Part shown: one piece after another, positions 17,933 through 25,969 of the stretch
How the letters are laid out: each line of letters opens with the position of its first letter
How positions within the stretch are numbered: position 1 is the first letter of the stretch
Assembly: GCF_018717645.1 (NCBI RefSeq)
Contig: NZ_JAFLHG010000012.1
Span: 55,838-119,837, forward strand
Direction of reading: 5' to 3'
Source of the DNA: Microbacterium flavum
Lineage (GTDB): Bacteria; Actinomycetota; Actinomycetes; Actinomycetales; Microbacteriaceae
DNA length: 64,000 nucleotides
The notes under the pieces: model-generated
Database searches by the model: none
What the model was told of the DNA's origin: nothing
What the model saw: the letters and a program-made list of their open reading frames with translations, nothing else
Program-made: the position numbers and the translations under genes

Positions 17933-17972
17933 GGAAACGCCCTGTCCGCGCTTCGCGGGGCAGGGCGTTTCC
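17933..17972. terminator. Nested-hairpin terminator after the ABC operon
   Basis: Outer arms GGAAACGCCCTG (17933-17944) and CAGGGCGTTTCC (17961-17972) are perfect; inside is CCGCG-CTT-CGCGG. The T-rich right arm (GCGTTTCCGTGTG) follows the binding-protein stop by 10 bp. Confidence 0.85.
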
Positions 17973-18006
17973 GTGTGTGCGGAGCGCGCGGCTCCGGGCA
18001 CCGCGT

Positions 18007-18618
18007 TCAGAGCGTCGCGGTGACCCGGTCCGCCAGCGCATCCAACTGAGCCGCCGCCGCCAGCGCCTCGCCGAGAGCTGTCCGCAGTCGATCCGCCGTG
18101 CTCTCATCGATTCCGGCCTCGACGGCGCTGCTGATGTCGCAGCGGATGTTGACGGCGGTCGAACGGATGCCGCAGGCGAGCATCCGCGCGGCGACGGCGA
18201 CATCCGGGGCCAGACGCGGTTCGCCGGAGCGCTCGAGCCAGGCGAGCGGGCCCTCCAAGCGCCTCGCGACGACGACCAGTTCCGCGCTCGACTGCGCCGC
18301 GCGCACGGTCGTCTCTCGGACCGTCCGGGCACGGTCCGGGTCATCCGGAGGGCGCCGGAAGGCGGCGACGAGGGCAGCGGACATCCGCCCATCATGCTCG
18401 GCGGCGGTCAGGGCTTCTCGCCGAGCGCGGGAGGCGGCGTCGAGCACGGAATCGCGCTGCTCTCCCGGCGCGGCATAGCCGGCCGCCATGGAAACGAGCG
18501 CTGCGCCCGTCGCGACGACGACGCCCGCAGCCGCGCCTCCGCCGGGTTCGGGGACGGGCGCGGCGAGGTGCTCCAGCCACTGATCGATGCGGGCTGCGGA
18601 AAGCTCCGAGGTCGGCAT
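18007..18618 (-). CDS. Cyclodeaminase/cyclohydrolase family protein (formimidoyl-THF cyclodeaminase-like)
   Basis: A 203-residue all-helical protein of the FTCD C-terminal/FchA family, which converts 5-formimidoyl-THF to 5,10-methenyl-THF (or hydrolyses methenyl-THF). Diagnostic glycine loop: PVPEPGGGAAAGVVVATGAA at about residues 21-40. C-terminal ARMLACGIRSTAVNIRCD is also conserved. ATG at 18618 was chosen because the frame upstream runs into the promoter. It is divergent from two MetV-MetF-like genes, with the TGTTGG operator between them. The context points to one-carbon transfer on tetrahydrofolate as part of the same pathway. It may also serve the histidine route, but it is 16 kb from hutHU. 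Confidence 0.82.
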   Translation of the reverse strand: MPTSELSAARIDQWLEHLAAPVPEPGGGAAAGVVVATGAALVSMAAGYAAPGEQRDSVLDAASRARREALTAAEHDGRMSAALVAAFRRPPDDPDRARTVRETTVRAAQSSAELVVVARRLEGPLAWLERSGEPRLAPDVAVAARMLACGIRSTAVNIRCDISSAVEAGIDESTADRLRTALGEALAAAAQLDALADRVTATL

Positions 18619-18718
18619 GCGCCCCACTCTAAGGGTCGCATCAGCGTGCGCTGGATGCGCGACATCGACGCACACGCGACCGTAACACCGGCGAAACGGC
18701 GGGCTCCTACAGTGTGAT

Positions 18719-18735
18719 TGTTGGCGAGACCAACA
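18719..18735. promoter_or_regulatory. 17-bp palindromic operator TGTTGG-N5-CCAACA, copy 2
   Basis: TGTTGGCGAGACCAACA, arms TGTTGG/CCAACA with a 5-nt centre, matches the site at 13500-13516 in both arms and length. It lies between the divergent cyclodeaminase-like and MetV-MetF genes, just after a possible -10 element TACAGT (18708-18713), where a repressor would block transcription. Binding is inferred from recurrence. Confidence 0.65.
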
Positions 18736-18769
18736 TCAGGTCCGGCCCCCACCGAGCGAGAGGACACCC

Positions 18770-19900
18770 GTGACGTCTCTGCAACTCCTGCGCGATGCGA
18801 CGCGGCGCTGCCCCAAGCGGATGGTCTACGGACCGTGCGGCGGTGTGTCGGGCGACGGCGGCTGCGAGGTGCCCGGATTCCGCTGCTCGTTCGCCGAGAA
18901 TCCCGCACTTCTGCGCGAGCTGGAATTCTCTGCCGCCGACGTCCAGGCCCCCGAGAGTGCGCGCGAGAGCAGCGACGCGCTCGCCACCTCCCCGCGGCGC
19001 GCAGCCGCCGCCGCCCTCGGCGATCTGATCGGGGCGGGCGGAGTGATCACCGCAGACCTTCCGGTCCGGACGACCGATCCGGCCGTGATCGTGGAAGCCG
19101 GCGCCCGCCTGCGCGAGCTGACCGCCGTCATCGCGGGCGAGCCACCCGGGTTGCGTGAGGCGTTCAGCCCGACCCACAAGGCACTCCTCCTCGCGGAGGC
19201 GGGCGCACGGGTGATCGCGGGCGTCACGTGCCGCGACCGCAACCGTGTCGCGATCGAGGGCGAGCTCGCCGCCCTGGCCGACCTGGGCGTCTCCGGAATC
19301 CTCGCCGTCACCGGCGATCACCCCGCGTCGACCGCTCTGCCCGATGCTCGCCCGGTGTTCGACCTCGATTCGACGCGCGTCGCAGCGCTGGCCCGCCGAG
19401 CGGGGCTGTTCGTCGCCGTCGCAGAACAACCGGCGGCGCCGCCCATCGCCTACCGCCCCACACGCCTCGCGCTGAAGGCGCGCGCCGGCGCGGAGCTCGG
19501 CATCCTCAACCTCTGCGGGGACATCGAGGACATCGCGCGATTCACCGCAGCCCTCGCCACCACGTCCGCACCCGTCCCCGTGCTCGTCTCCATCCCCGTC
19601 CTCACCTCCCCGTCGGCGGCACGGCGCCTGGCATCCCTTCCGGGGGTGAGCCTGCCGCCGGGGATCGTCACGGCCGCGATGGGTGGCGGGCACGGTCCCG
19701 ACGCCGGCGTCCGCGCGGCGGCGGACTGGGGGCGACGCGCCCTCGCCATTCCGGGCGTGGTCGGTGTGCACCTGTCCGCCGTCGTGGACGAGGCGGATGC
19801 GTCCGGGCTCGCCGCCGTCGACGCCCTCGCGGCGACCGCCGCGTCGATTCGCGACCATCGTCGCGCGGACGCGGCCGTCACGGCGACGGAGGCGTGCTGA
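18770..19900 (+). CDS. MetV-MetF fusion, methylenetetrahydrofolate reductase-like (paralogue 1)
   Basis: A 376-residue protein with an N-terminal zinc-type MetV/MTHFR_C domain (Cys14, 23, 32, 39 in CPKRMVYGPCGGVSGDGGCE and following) fused to a MetF-like TIM barrel. Barrel motifs: TPTHKALLLAEAGARVIAG-type strand, TCRDRNR, and ILAVTGDHP. MetF interconverts 5,10-methylene- and 5-methyl-THF with FAD. The first-strand glutamate that acts as proton donor in E. coli MetF is replaced by Asp (ITADLP). Start GTG at 18770 follows GAGAGGA. The next gene begins within its stop codon (TGATG). In this setting it may run in reverse, oxidising a methyl group captured from a substrate. Confidence 0.85.
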   Translation: MTSLQLLRDATRRCPKRMVYGPCGGVSGDGGCEVPGFRCSFAENPALLRELEFSAADVQAPESARESSDALATSPRRAAAAALGDLIGAGGVITADLPVRTTDPAVIVEAGARLRELTAVIAGEPPGLREAFSPTHKALLLAEAGARVIAGVTCRDRNRVAIEGELAALADLGVSGILAVTGDHPASTALPDARPVFDLDSTRVAALARRAGLFVAVAEQPAAPPIAYRPTRLALKARAGAELGILNLCGDIEDIARFTAALATTSAPVPVLVSIPVLTSPSAARRLASLPGVSLPPGIVTAAMGGGHGPDAGVRAAADWGRRALAIPGVVGVHLSAVVDEADASGLAAVDALAATAASIRDHRRADAAVTATEAC

Positions 19901-20988
19901 TGTCGCCGGCAGTCGTCGAACGACCCGCGCACCGAGTCGCGGGCTGCCCGAAGTCCATGACCTACGGCCCGTGCGGCGGTGTCAACGGAGACGGGACCTG
20001 CGAGGTCGACCCGACTCCGTGCGTGTTCCTGCAGCGCGACCTCCCCATCCGATGGGCGGATGATGGCGCTCGCGCCGCAGCGGCGGCAACATCCGTTCCC
20101 CAGGCACCCGGCGAGGCGGTGACGACTCTCGCCGGGCGCGAGCTGAGCGACATCGCACGGCGCCGTCCGCTCGTGTTCACCGGCTTCCCCGTTCGCGCGA
20201 TGCGCTCGGATGTCATCGGCGCGACGGCCGACGCCCTCGCCGGAAGCGTCGACGCGGTGCTCTCCGGGGATGCCGGGCGTTCCCGCGTGCAGTTCCCTCC
20301 GTCGTACCGTGCGGCGCTGATCACGAGGACGGGGCTGCGACTGTGGATGGGCTTCAACAGCCGCGACCGCAACCGCACCGCGCTCGATCGCGAGCTGTCA
20401 TCGCTGCGCAGCCTGGGGGTCGCGGGAGTGCACTGCGTCACCGGCGACCACACCCAGACCGGCGATCGGCCCGACGCCCGACCGGTCTTCGACCTCGAGT
20501 CGACGACGACGCTGCCCCGCGCTGCCGCGCTCGGCCTGGTGACATCCTTCGCCGAGTCGCCGGCGGCTCCCCCGGTCGCCGAGCGCGGCGCCCGGGTCGC
20601 CGAGAAGGAGCGCGCCGGCGGCCGCCTGTGCCTGACGCAGTACGCCGGAGATGCCGATGAGGTCGCCGCCTTCGTCACGCTCTGCCGGGATGCCGGGGCG
20701 AGCGTGCCCGTCGTGCCGGGCGTCCCCCTCGTCGTCGATCGGAACGGGGCGGCGCTGCTGGCGTCGTTCCACGCCGCCAAACTCCCCCACGGATTCGTCG
20801 AACGCCTGTTCGCGGCGCGCGACGTCCGGGCAGAGGGAATCCGGCTCGCCGTCGAGTACGGCCGCGCGCTCCTGGATACGGGCGTCGTGGGCGGTGTCGT
20901 CATCGCGGGCGGGGCACGCCTGGGCGCAGAGGCGGAATACGCCGCAGACCTCGCCACCGTCGCCCGCGAGCTCGGGGGCGGCTCATGA
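19900..20988 (+). CDS. MetV-MetF fusion, methylenetetrahydrofolate reductase-like (paralogue 2)
   Basis: A 362-residue paralogue of the preceding gene, sharing the same domain order. The N-terminal cysteines are at 16, 25, 34 and 41 (CPKSMTYGPCGGVNGDGTCE and after), with the identical C-x8-C-x8-C-x6-C spacing. The barrel shows NSRDRNR and CVTGDHTQTGDRPDARP. The position of the catalytic Glu/Asp in the first strand is Gly here (FTGFPVR), so this copy may have lost or changed catalysis and could be a partner subunit. The ATG overlaps the previous stop by one base. Together the pair forms a two-gene folate operon under the TGTTGG operator. Confidence 0.85.
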   Translation: MSPAVVERPAHRVAGCPKSMTYGPCGGVNGDGTCEVDPTPCVFLQRDLPIRWADDGARAAAAATSVPQAPGEAVTTLAGRELSDIARRRPLVFTGFPVRAMRSDVIGATADALAGSVDAVLSGDAGRSRVQFPPSYRAALITRTGLRLWMGFNSRDRNRTALDRELSSLRSLGVAGVHCVTGDHTQTGDRPDARPVFDLESTTTLPRAAALGLVTSFAESPAAPPVAERGARVAEKERAGGRLCLTQYAGDADEVAAFVTLCRDAGASVPVVPGVPLVVDRNGAALLASFHAAKLPHGFVERLFAARDVRAEGIRLAVEYGRALLDTGVVGGVVIAGGARLGAEAEYAADLATVARELGGGS

Positions 20989-20996
20989 GCGTCCGC

Positions 20997-21623
20997 TCAG
21001 ACCGCGCCCGCCTTCCCCTCTTTGACGGTGAGGACGCGCACCGTCTCCCCCGCACCCGTCCGCCAGCGGTGTCGGATTCCGCCCGGGTAATACACGGCGT
21101 CCCCCGGCTCGAGGGCGAACTCTTCACCATCGAGCGAGACGACCATGGTCCCCTCCAGCACGTATACGAACTCCTCCTCGTCGTGCACCCACCACAGGTC
21201 GTCGGTGAACGTGCCGGACATCACCATCGGGACGAAGCGCGGGTGGTCGCGCGCGAGGACCCGTACCGGGCTCCCGCCGGCATCCAGAGGGGTCGCCTCT
21301 CGCGCGCGGAAGACGTGGAAGGCTCCGGGACTCCGCGGCGCCGCTTCTGCGTCGTCGGTGAGAAGGGCCTGCTGAGTCGTCCCGAGCGCCTGCGCGACGC
21401 GGAAGAGCGACGTCATGCTCATGCGCTCGAGCCCGCGTTCGACCTGGCTGAGGAACGAATGCGACAGTTCGGCCTGCGCGGCGACCTGCGTGAGCGTCAT
21501 TCCTCGGCTCTTGCGCAGGGCTCTGATCCGAGCCCCCAGCGCGCGAGCCGCGGAGGCGGCGCCGTCATCCTCAGCGGCGCCCGGGCCCGAAGCGCTGCGG
21601 CGCGAGGAAGCGGCATCCGACAT
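20997..21623 (-). CDS. XRE-family regulator with C-terminal cupin
   Basis: A 208-residue regulator: helix-turn-helix at about 30-85 (IRALRKSRGMTLTQVAAQAE, HSFLSQVERG) and a cupin sensor domain (VHDEEEFVYVLEGTMVVSL, EPGDAVYYPGGIRHRW). Such proteins repress catabolic operons and respond to a small ligand bound in the cupin. It is convergent with the MetV-MetF operon and divergent from the FAD-oxidase operon, with only 34 bp between the two start codons. The ATG at 21623 has no ribosome site, so a leaderless mRNA is likely. It probably regulates the FAD oxidase-creatininase-PNPOx operon. Confidence 0.9.
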   Translation of the reverse strand: MSDAASSRRSASGPGAAEDDGAASAARALGARIRALRKSRGMTLTQVAAQAELSHSFLSQVERGLERMSMTSLFRVAQALGTTQQALLTDDAEAAPRSPGAFHVFRAREATPLDAGGSPVRVLARDHPRFVPMVMSGTFTDDLWWVHDEEEFVYVLEGTMVVSLDGEEFALEPGDAVYYPGGIRHRWRTGAGETVRVLTVKEGKAGAV

Positions 21624-21657
21624 GAGTGAAGACTATGACACACGAAAGGAAACCGAG

Positions 21658-23031
21658 ATGACCGGCCTGACTCCTCCCGACATCCTCGAGTCCGAGGCAA
21701 CCGACGCTGCGGACGCACCCGACTACCGCTCCCTCGAGGCCGCTCTCACCGAGGCGCTCGGCCCGCGTGGCGTCTCCAGCGACCCACGCCAACGTGAGAA
21801 GGCTTCCGTGGACGGCGCCAGGATGTCGCCCGTCATCGCGGAACTGCTGCCTCTCGGTGTGGCCGACCTCGTCGCCTTCCCCGCCGATGCCGCCGAGATC
21901 GCCGAGACTGTGCGCATCGCGGTCGCCCACGGCGCTCCGATCACGGCGCGAGGGAAGGGCACCGGCAACTACGGACAGGCGATCCCCATGCCCGGTGGCC
22001 TCGTCCTCGACACGTCCCGAGCGCGAGCCGTCGTCGAGGTCGGCGACGGCTGGATCACGGCCGAGGCCGGAGCGCCGATGGCGGCACTCGAACTCGCCGC
22101 ACGCCAGCGCGGGCAGCAGCTCTGGATGTATCCCTCGACCGTCCACTCCTCGATCGGCGGCTTCCTCTCCGGCGGCTCGGGCGGCACCGGCTCGATCGCC
22201 CACGGCAGCAACCACGAAGGGTTCGTCCTCGCCGTGGACGTCGCGACCCCGGCATCCGACGGCACGATCGTCCACGTCGAGGGTGAGGACGCGCTCGGCT
22301 ACGTCCACAACTACGGGACGGCCGGGATCATCATCCGTGCGACCGTACGACTCGAGCCCCTGCAGGAGTGGCGAGGCCTCTATGCATCGTTCGGGGACTT
22401 CGCCGGCTCGATGTCGGTGCTGCAGCGTCTCGCCGCGCTCCGGCCGCACCCGCGCCTGGTCTCCGCCGACGACCCGCACGTGACGGCGCAGCTCCCTCCG
22501 GACCCCGCCTTCCCCGAGGGTCGCAGCTCCCTGCGTACGATCATCGACGCGACGCTCGTCGAGGAGGCGACGGCGATCATCTCTGCGGCGGGCGGTCGCA
22601 TCGAGGATGTCCGTGAGGGACCGCAGGTGTCCGCCGCGATCTCGGTGCTCAGCTACAACCATCCGATCGAATGGCTGCAGAAGTCCGAACCCGGCGTGTA
22701 CTTCCACGTCGAGGTCGGCGGCGACGCACTGATCGACCGTCACGACGAGGTCATGGCGGTCTACCCCGGCGCGCATCTGCATATCGAAGCGACCGGACTG
22801 CGGCCGATCGGCATGCTCGCGGGCGTGTACGAGAGCCCGGAACAGATCATCGAGGGCATCACGGCGCTCACCGCGCTCGGTGTGGGTGTGCACAGCCCGC
22901 ACCAGTGGAACGTCGACTTCCGCCTGCCCGAGACCATCGAGCTCGCCCGCGTCACCGATCCGCGTGGCCTGCTGAACCCCGGCAAGCTCAACCCCGACTA
23001 TGCAGGCCCGGTGAAGGGATCGATCCGGTGA
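21658..23031 (+). CDS. FAD-binding oxidase of the GlcD/VAO (FAD_binding_4) type
   Basis: A 457-residue oxidase or dehydrogenase with a PCMH-type FAD domain: ITARGKGTGNYGQAIPMPGG, GWITAEAGAPMAALE and YPSTVHSSIGGFLSGGSGGT, which binds the pyrophosphate. The C-terminal NVDFRLPETIELARV and DPRGLLNPGKLNP are typical ends for this family. Substrates are usually alpha-hydroxy acids or C-H bonds of small alcohols and amines. ATG at 21658 has AAAGGAAA upstream; an upstream ATG at 21622 overlaps the divergent regulator start. Its stop overlaps the creatininase-like start (GTGA). Confidence 0.88.
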   Translation: MTGLTPPDILESEATDAADAPDYRSLEAALTEALGPRGVSSDPRQREKASVDGARMSPVIAELLPLGVADLVAFPADAAEIAETVRIAVAHGAPITARGKGTGNYGQAIPMPGGLVLDTSRARAVVEVGDGWITAEAGAPMAALELAARQRGQQLWMYPSTVHSSIGGFLSGGSGGTGSIAHGSNHEGFVLAVDVATPASDGTIVHVEGEDALGYVHNYGTAGIIIRATVRLEPLQEWRGLYASFGDFAGSMSVLQRLAALRPHPRLVSADDPHVTAQLPPDPAFPEGRSSLRTIIDATLVEEATAIISAAGGRIEDVREGPQVSAAISVLSYNHPIEWLQKSEPGVYFHVEVGGDALIDRHDEVMAVYPGAHLHIEATGLRPIGMLAGVYESPEQIIEGITALTALGVGVHSPHQWNVDFRLPETIELARVTDPRGLLNPGKLNPDYAGPVKGSIR

Positions 23032-23831
23032 CCACCACGCCGCACTTCATCCCCCCGTCCCGGCAGTGGGCTGATCTCGCCGGCCCGGCGCTCACGTCGC
23101 TTCTCACGGAGCGATCGATCGCCGTCGTGCCGATCGGCGCGATCGAGCATCACGGCCCCCACCTGCCGCTGCGCACCGATGCCCTGATCGCCGAGGCGAT
23201 CGCCTCCGCCGCGGTGGACCGCGTCGCCGCCGGCGGGATCGACGCGTGGGTGCTGCCGACGATCAGCTACGCGAAGTCGGATGAGCACCACTGGGCACCG
23301 GGCACGGTGTGGCTCGAGGGGACGACCGTCCTCGACACCCTGATCGACATCGGCCGCTCGATCGCGATGACGGCGGCGAAGACCGTCGTCTTCGTCAACG
23401 GCCACGGCGGCAACGTCATGCTGCTGGGGTGGGCGAACCGTGAACTGCGACGCCGCTTCGGGCTTCGGACGTTCTCCATGCCCGCCACCGCGGGCGGGGC
23501 GGGCGACGGTCTCGAGGGCCGCCCCGACGAGAAGGGACAGGGCATTCATGGCGGGTTCGCCGAGACGTCTCTGGTCATGCACGTGGCCCCCCACTTGGTC
23601 GCACCCGACATGCCTGCCCGCAATATCCCGGAGCACATCGCAGGCCTGACGCACATCGGCTTCAACCGCAAGCCGGTGATGTTCGGATGGACGAGCGACG
23701 ACTTCGGGCCCGAAGGGGTGATCGGGGATGCGACGGGCGCCAACCCCGCGTACGGCGAGGTGCTGTACGAGCGGGGCGTGGACTTCGTCTGCGAAGCGCT
23801 GGCGGAGATCGACGGGTTCGTGTTCGGATGA
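23028..23831 (+). CDS. Creatininase-family amidohydrolase
   Basis: A 267-residue metal hydrolase of the creatininase fold that cleaves cyclic or small amides. Ligands expected from creatininase are present as Glu40-x-His42 and Asp51 (GAIEHHGPHLPLRTD), and His126 in NGHGGN. True creatininase has HYEN where this protein has HGGN, so the substrate is probably not creatinine itself. HGGFAETS further on is conserved. GTG at 23028 overlaps the FAD-oxidase stop and its stop overlaps the PNPOx start (ATGA). It may open a lactam or amide ring made by the oxidase. Confidence 0.88.
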   Translation: MTTTPHFIPPSRQWADLAGPALTSLLTERSIAVVPIGAIEHHGPHLPLRTDALIAEAIASAAVDRVAAGGIDAWVLPTISYAKSDEHHWAPGTVWLEGTTVLDTLIDIGRSIAMTAAKTVVFVNGHGGNVMLLGWANRELRRRFGLRTFSMPATAGGAGDGLEGRPDEKGQGIHGGFAETSLVMHVAPHLVAPDMPARNIPEHIAGLTHIGFNRKPVMFGWTSDDFGPEGVIGDATGANPAYGEVLYERGVDFVCEALAEIDGFVFG

Positions 23832-24484
23832 CGGTGCCCTCCGTACCGAGCGCCGCGCCTGCGCCCGTGGTGATCGATCACGACACCGACCCGGTGCAGT
23901 CCGACATCCCCCCTATGGACCCGCTCGCTCTCGCCGCCCAGTGGCTTCCGGGCGACGGCGAGGATCGGATGCTGATGACGGTCTCGACCGTAGGTCTCGA
24001 TGGCAACCCGGACGCGCGGACCACCATGCTCAGCGACTTCGACGGCCGTCGTTTCGCTTTCCACACCGACGCGAACAGCCAGAAGGCCGCCGAGCTGGCC
24101 ACGAACCCCGCGGTGGCGTTGACCATCCTGTGGCCAGGCTTCACCCGACAGCTGGTCGTGCAGGGCACGGCGGAGCGCTCGCCACGGACGGAATCGGACA
24201 TCGCCTATCACCGGCGGTCACCGTACCTGCAGCAGCTGGCGTGGCAGAACACGCCGGAGTTCGCCCGACTCCCGCTCCCCGACCGGCGCGCGAAGTGGGA
24301 GGAGTTCCTGACCGCACACGGCGGGCCCGATGCGCCCGCATTCGCCGCCCCGTCGACGTGGGCCGGCTTCTCGGTCACTCCTCATCGTCTGCTGTTCTGG
24401 GTGTCCAATCCCGCAGCAGCGAGCCGTCGCCTCGCCTACACACGCTCCCCCGACAGGTGGGAGATGACCGTCCTCCCCGGCTGA
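23828..24484 (+). CDS. PNPOx-fold flavoprotein (PdxH-like)
   Basis: A 218-residue FMN-binding split-barrel protein resembling pyridoxamine 5'-phosphate oxidase. Seen: PDARTTMLSDFDGRRFAFHT, SQKAAELATNPAVALT and FTRQLVVQGTAERSP, plus a PdxH-like C-terminal part with RRLAYTRS and WEMTVLPG. As the last gene of a tightly overlapped catabolic operon it may be a pathway oxidase rather than the vitamin B6 enzyme. A bidirectional terminator follows at 24534-24564. Confidence 0.85.
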   Translation: MTVPSVPSAAPAPVVIDHDTDPVQSDIPPMDPLALAAQWLPGDGEDRMLMTVSTVGLDGNPDARTTMLSDFDGRRFAFHTDANSQKAAELATNPAVALTILWPGFTRQLVVQGTAERSPRTESDIAYHRRSPYLQQLAWQNTPEFARLPLPDRRAKWEEFLTAHGGPDAPAFAAPSTWAGFSVTPHRLLFWVSNPAAASRRLAYTRSPDRWEMTVLPG

Positions 24485-24533
24485 GCGGCGAGAGTACGTC
24501 TGAGACACCGCCACGACGGCCGGCCGCAGACGC

Positions 24534-24564
24534 AGAAAGAGCCCGGCGATGCCGGGCTCTTTCT
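24534..24564. terminator. Bidirectional intrinsic terminator
   Basis: Perfect 14-bp stem, arms AGAAAGAGCCCGGC and GCCGGGCTCTTTCT, with a 3-nt loop. It has A-rich and T-rich outer ends on either strand, so it can stop both the PNPOx operon (+) and the tRNA-Ala transcript (-). Confidence 0.92.
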
Positions 24565-24570
24565 GGTGGC

Positions 24571-24646
24571 TGGTGGACCTAAGGAGATTCGAACTCCTGA
24601 CCTCCTCGATGCGAACGAGGCGCGCTACCAACTGCGCCATAGGCCC
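24571..24646 (-). tRNA. tRNA-Ala (anticodon CGC)
   Basis: 76-nt cloverleaf including encoded CCA. Acceptor GGGCCTA pairs with TAGGTCC (one G-T). The D-arm is GCGC-AGTTGGTA-GCGC, and the anticodon stem CCTCG/CGAGG holds loop TTCGCAT, anticodon CGC for the GCG codon. The T-arm is AGGAG-TTCGAAT-CTCCT. Discriminator A fits alanine. Confidence 0.97.
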
Positions 24647-24750
24647 GTGAACCGTCATCCAGCCTAGCACGCGAGCGCCGGATGCCACGAACGTCGCCGC
24701 CTCCGCACCCCCGGCGTCCGCGAGGGCGGAAGGTCGAGGAGGATGGAAGG

Positions 24751-25956
24751 ATGACCGATCCTGCGACGCCGTCGATCCGCCCCTCCGTCATCCGCAACGT
24801 CCGCCCGTGGGGCGGCGCCGCGAGCGATCTCCTCCTCCACGACGGGCGGATCGCCGACATCCGCCCGGCTCTGCCCGCGCGCCCCGACGAGATCTCCGCG
24901 TCCGGGGAATTCGACGGCCGGGGCCTTCTCGCCCTCCCCGGGCTCGTCAACGCGCACGCGCACGTCGACAAGTCGTGGTGGGGGCTGCCGTGGCAGTCCT
25001 ACGGCGGCGAGGGCGGCACCGAAGGGCGGATCCGGCACGAGCGGGCGCGGCGCGACGAGATCGGGATGCCGTCGGCTCGGATCACCGCGAACGTGCTCGA
25101 TCAGCTCGTCGCGCACGGCACGACGGCGATCCGCACCCATGTCGATGTCGACCTCGGGCTCGGCCTGCGCGGCATCGACGTCGTGCGCGAGGCGGTCGCG
25201 GCCTACGACGGCGCGCTGGCCGTGCAGATCGTCGCCTTCCCCCAGGACGGCGTGCTCCGCCGGCCCGGGGTGCTCGCGCTCCTCGAACGAGCGGCACGGG
25301 AGGGCGTCGAGCACATCGGCGGCCTCGACCCGGCGACGATCGACCGCGATCCGGTCGGGCAGATCGATGCGATCCTGGCTCTCGCCGCCGAGCACGGTGC
25401 GGGCGTCGACATCCACCTGCACGACCCCGCCGAACTCGGCGCCTTCCAGGTCGAGCTCATCCTCGACCGTGTGGAGCGGCTCGGCCTGGACGGTCGCGTC
25501 ACGATCGCGCACGGCTTCGCGGTCGCGCAGCTCGAGGCATCCCGTCGGCGCGACCTGCTCCAGCGGATGGGCGACCTCGGCGTCGCGTTGACGACGGTCG
25601 CCCCGCTGCGCCTCCCCCAGCTCCCCCTGCACGAGCTCGACGCCGCGGGGGTCGCGCTCGGCTTCGGCACGGACGGCATCCGCGACCTGTGGAGCCCCTA
25701 CGGCACGGGTGATCTCCTCGGCATCGCATGGCAGTTCGCCCGCGCCTCCAGCCTGGTGCGCGACGAGGATCTGCGCCGCGTCATCGAACTCGCCGCGGGC
25801 GGGTCGGCCGGGTTCGCGGGGCTCCCGGCGAACCGGCTCGCCGTCGGCGACCGCGCCGACATCGTGCTCCTCGAGGCGGAGAACCCGATGGATGCTCTCG
25901 TCCGCACTCCGCCCCGTCAGGCGGTGTTCGGCGCGGGACGGCTGCTCGTCGGCTGA
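24751..25956 (+). CDS. Cytosine-deaminase-like amidohydrolase (second copy)
   Basis: A 401-residue amidohydrolase of the CodA branch. Motifs: LVNAHAHVDKSWWG, RTHVDVDLGLGLRG, VDIHLHDPAELG, VTIAHGFAV and the catalytic region GFGTDGIRDLWSPYG. All expected metal ligands look intact. ATG at 24751 is preceded by GAGGAGGATGGAAGG. It is monocistronic, separated from the FAD-oxidase operon by a terminator and a tRNA, and convergent with a membrane protein gene. It is only distantly similar to the gene at 13567, so a different cyclic substrate or a later step is likely. Confidence 0.87.
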   Translation: MTDPATPSIRPSVIRNVRPWGGAASDLLLHDGRIADIRPALPARPDEISASGEFDGRGLLALPGLVNAHAHVDKSWWGLPWQSYGGEGGTEGRIRHERARRDEIGMPSARITANVLDQLVAHGTTAIRTHVDVDLGLGLRGIDVVREAVAAYDGALAVQIVAFPQDGVLRRPGVLALLERAAREGVEHIGGLDPATIDRDPVGQIDAILALAAEHGAGVDIHLHDPAELGAFQVELILDRVERLGLDGRVTIAHGFAVAQLEASRRRDLLQRMGDLGVALTTVAPLRLPQLPLHELDAAGVALGFGTDGIRDLWSPYGTGDLLGIAWQFARASSLVRDEDLRRVIELAAGGSAGFAGLPANRLAVGDRADIVLLEAENPMDALVRTPPRQAVFGAGRLLVG

Positions 25957-25969
25957 CAGGCGCTGCGAC

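Noticed and set aside
23028..23831. Call as true creatininase
   Set aside because: The second metal motif is NGHGGN, not the HYEN of creatininase, so only the family can be assigned.
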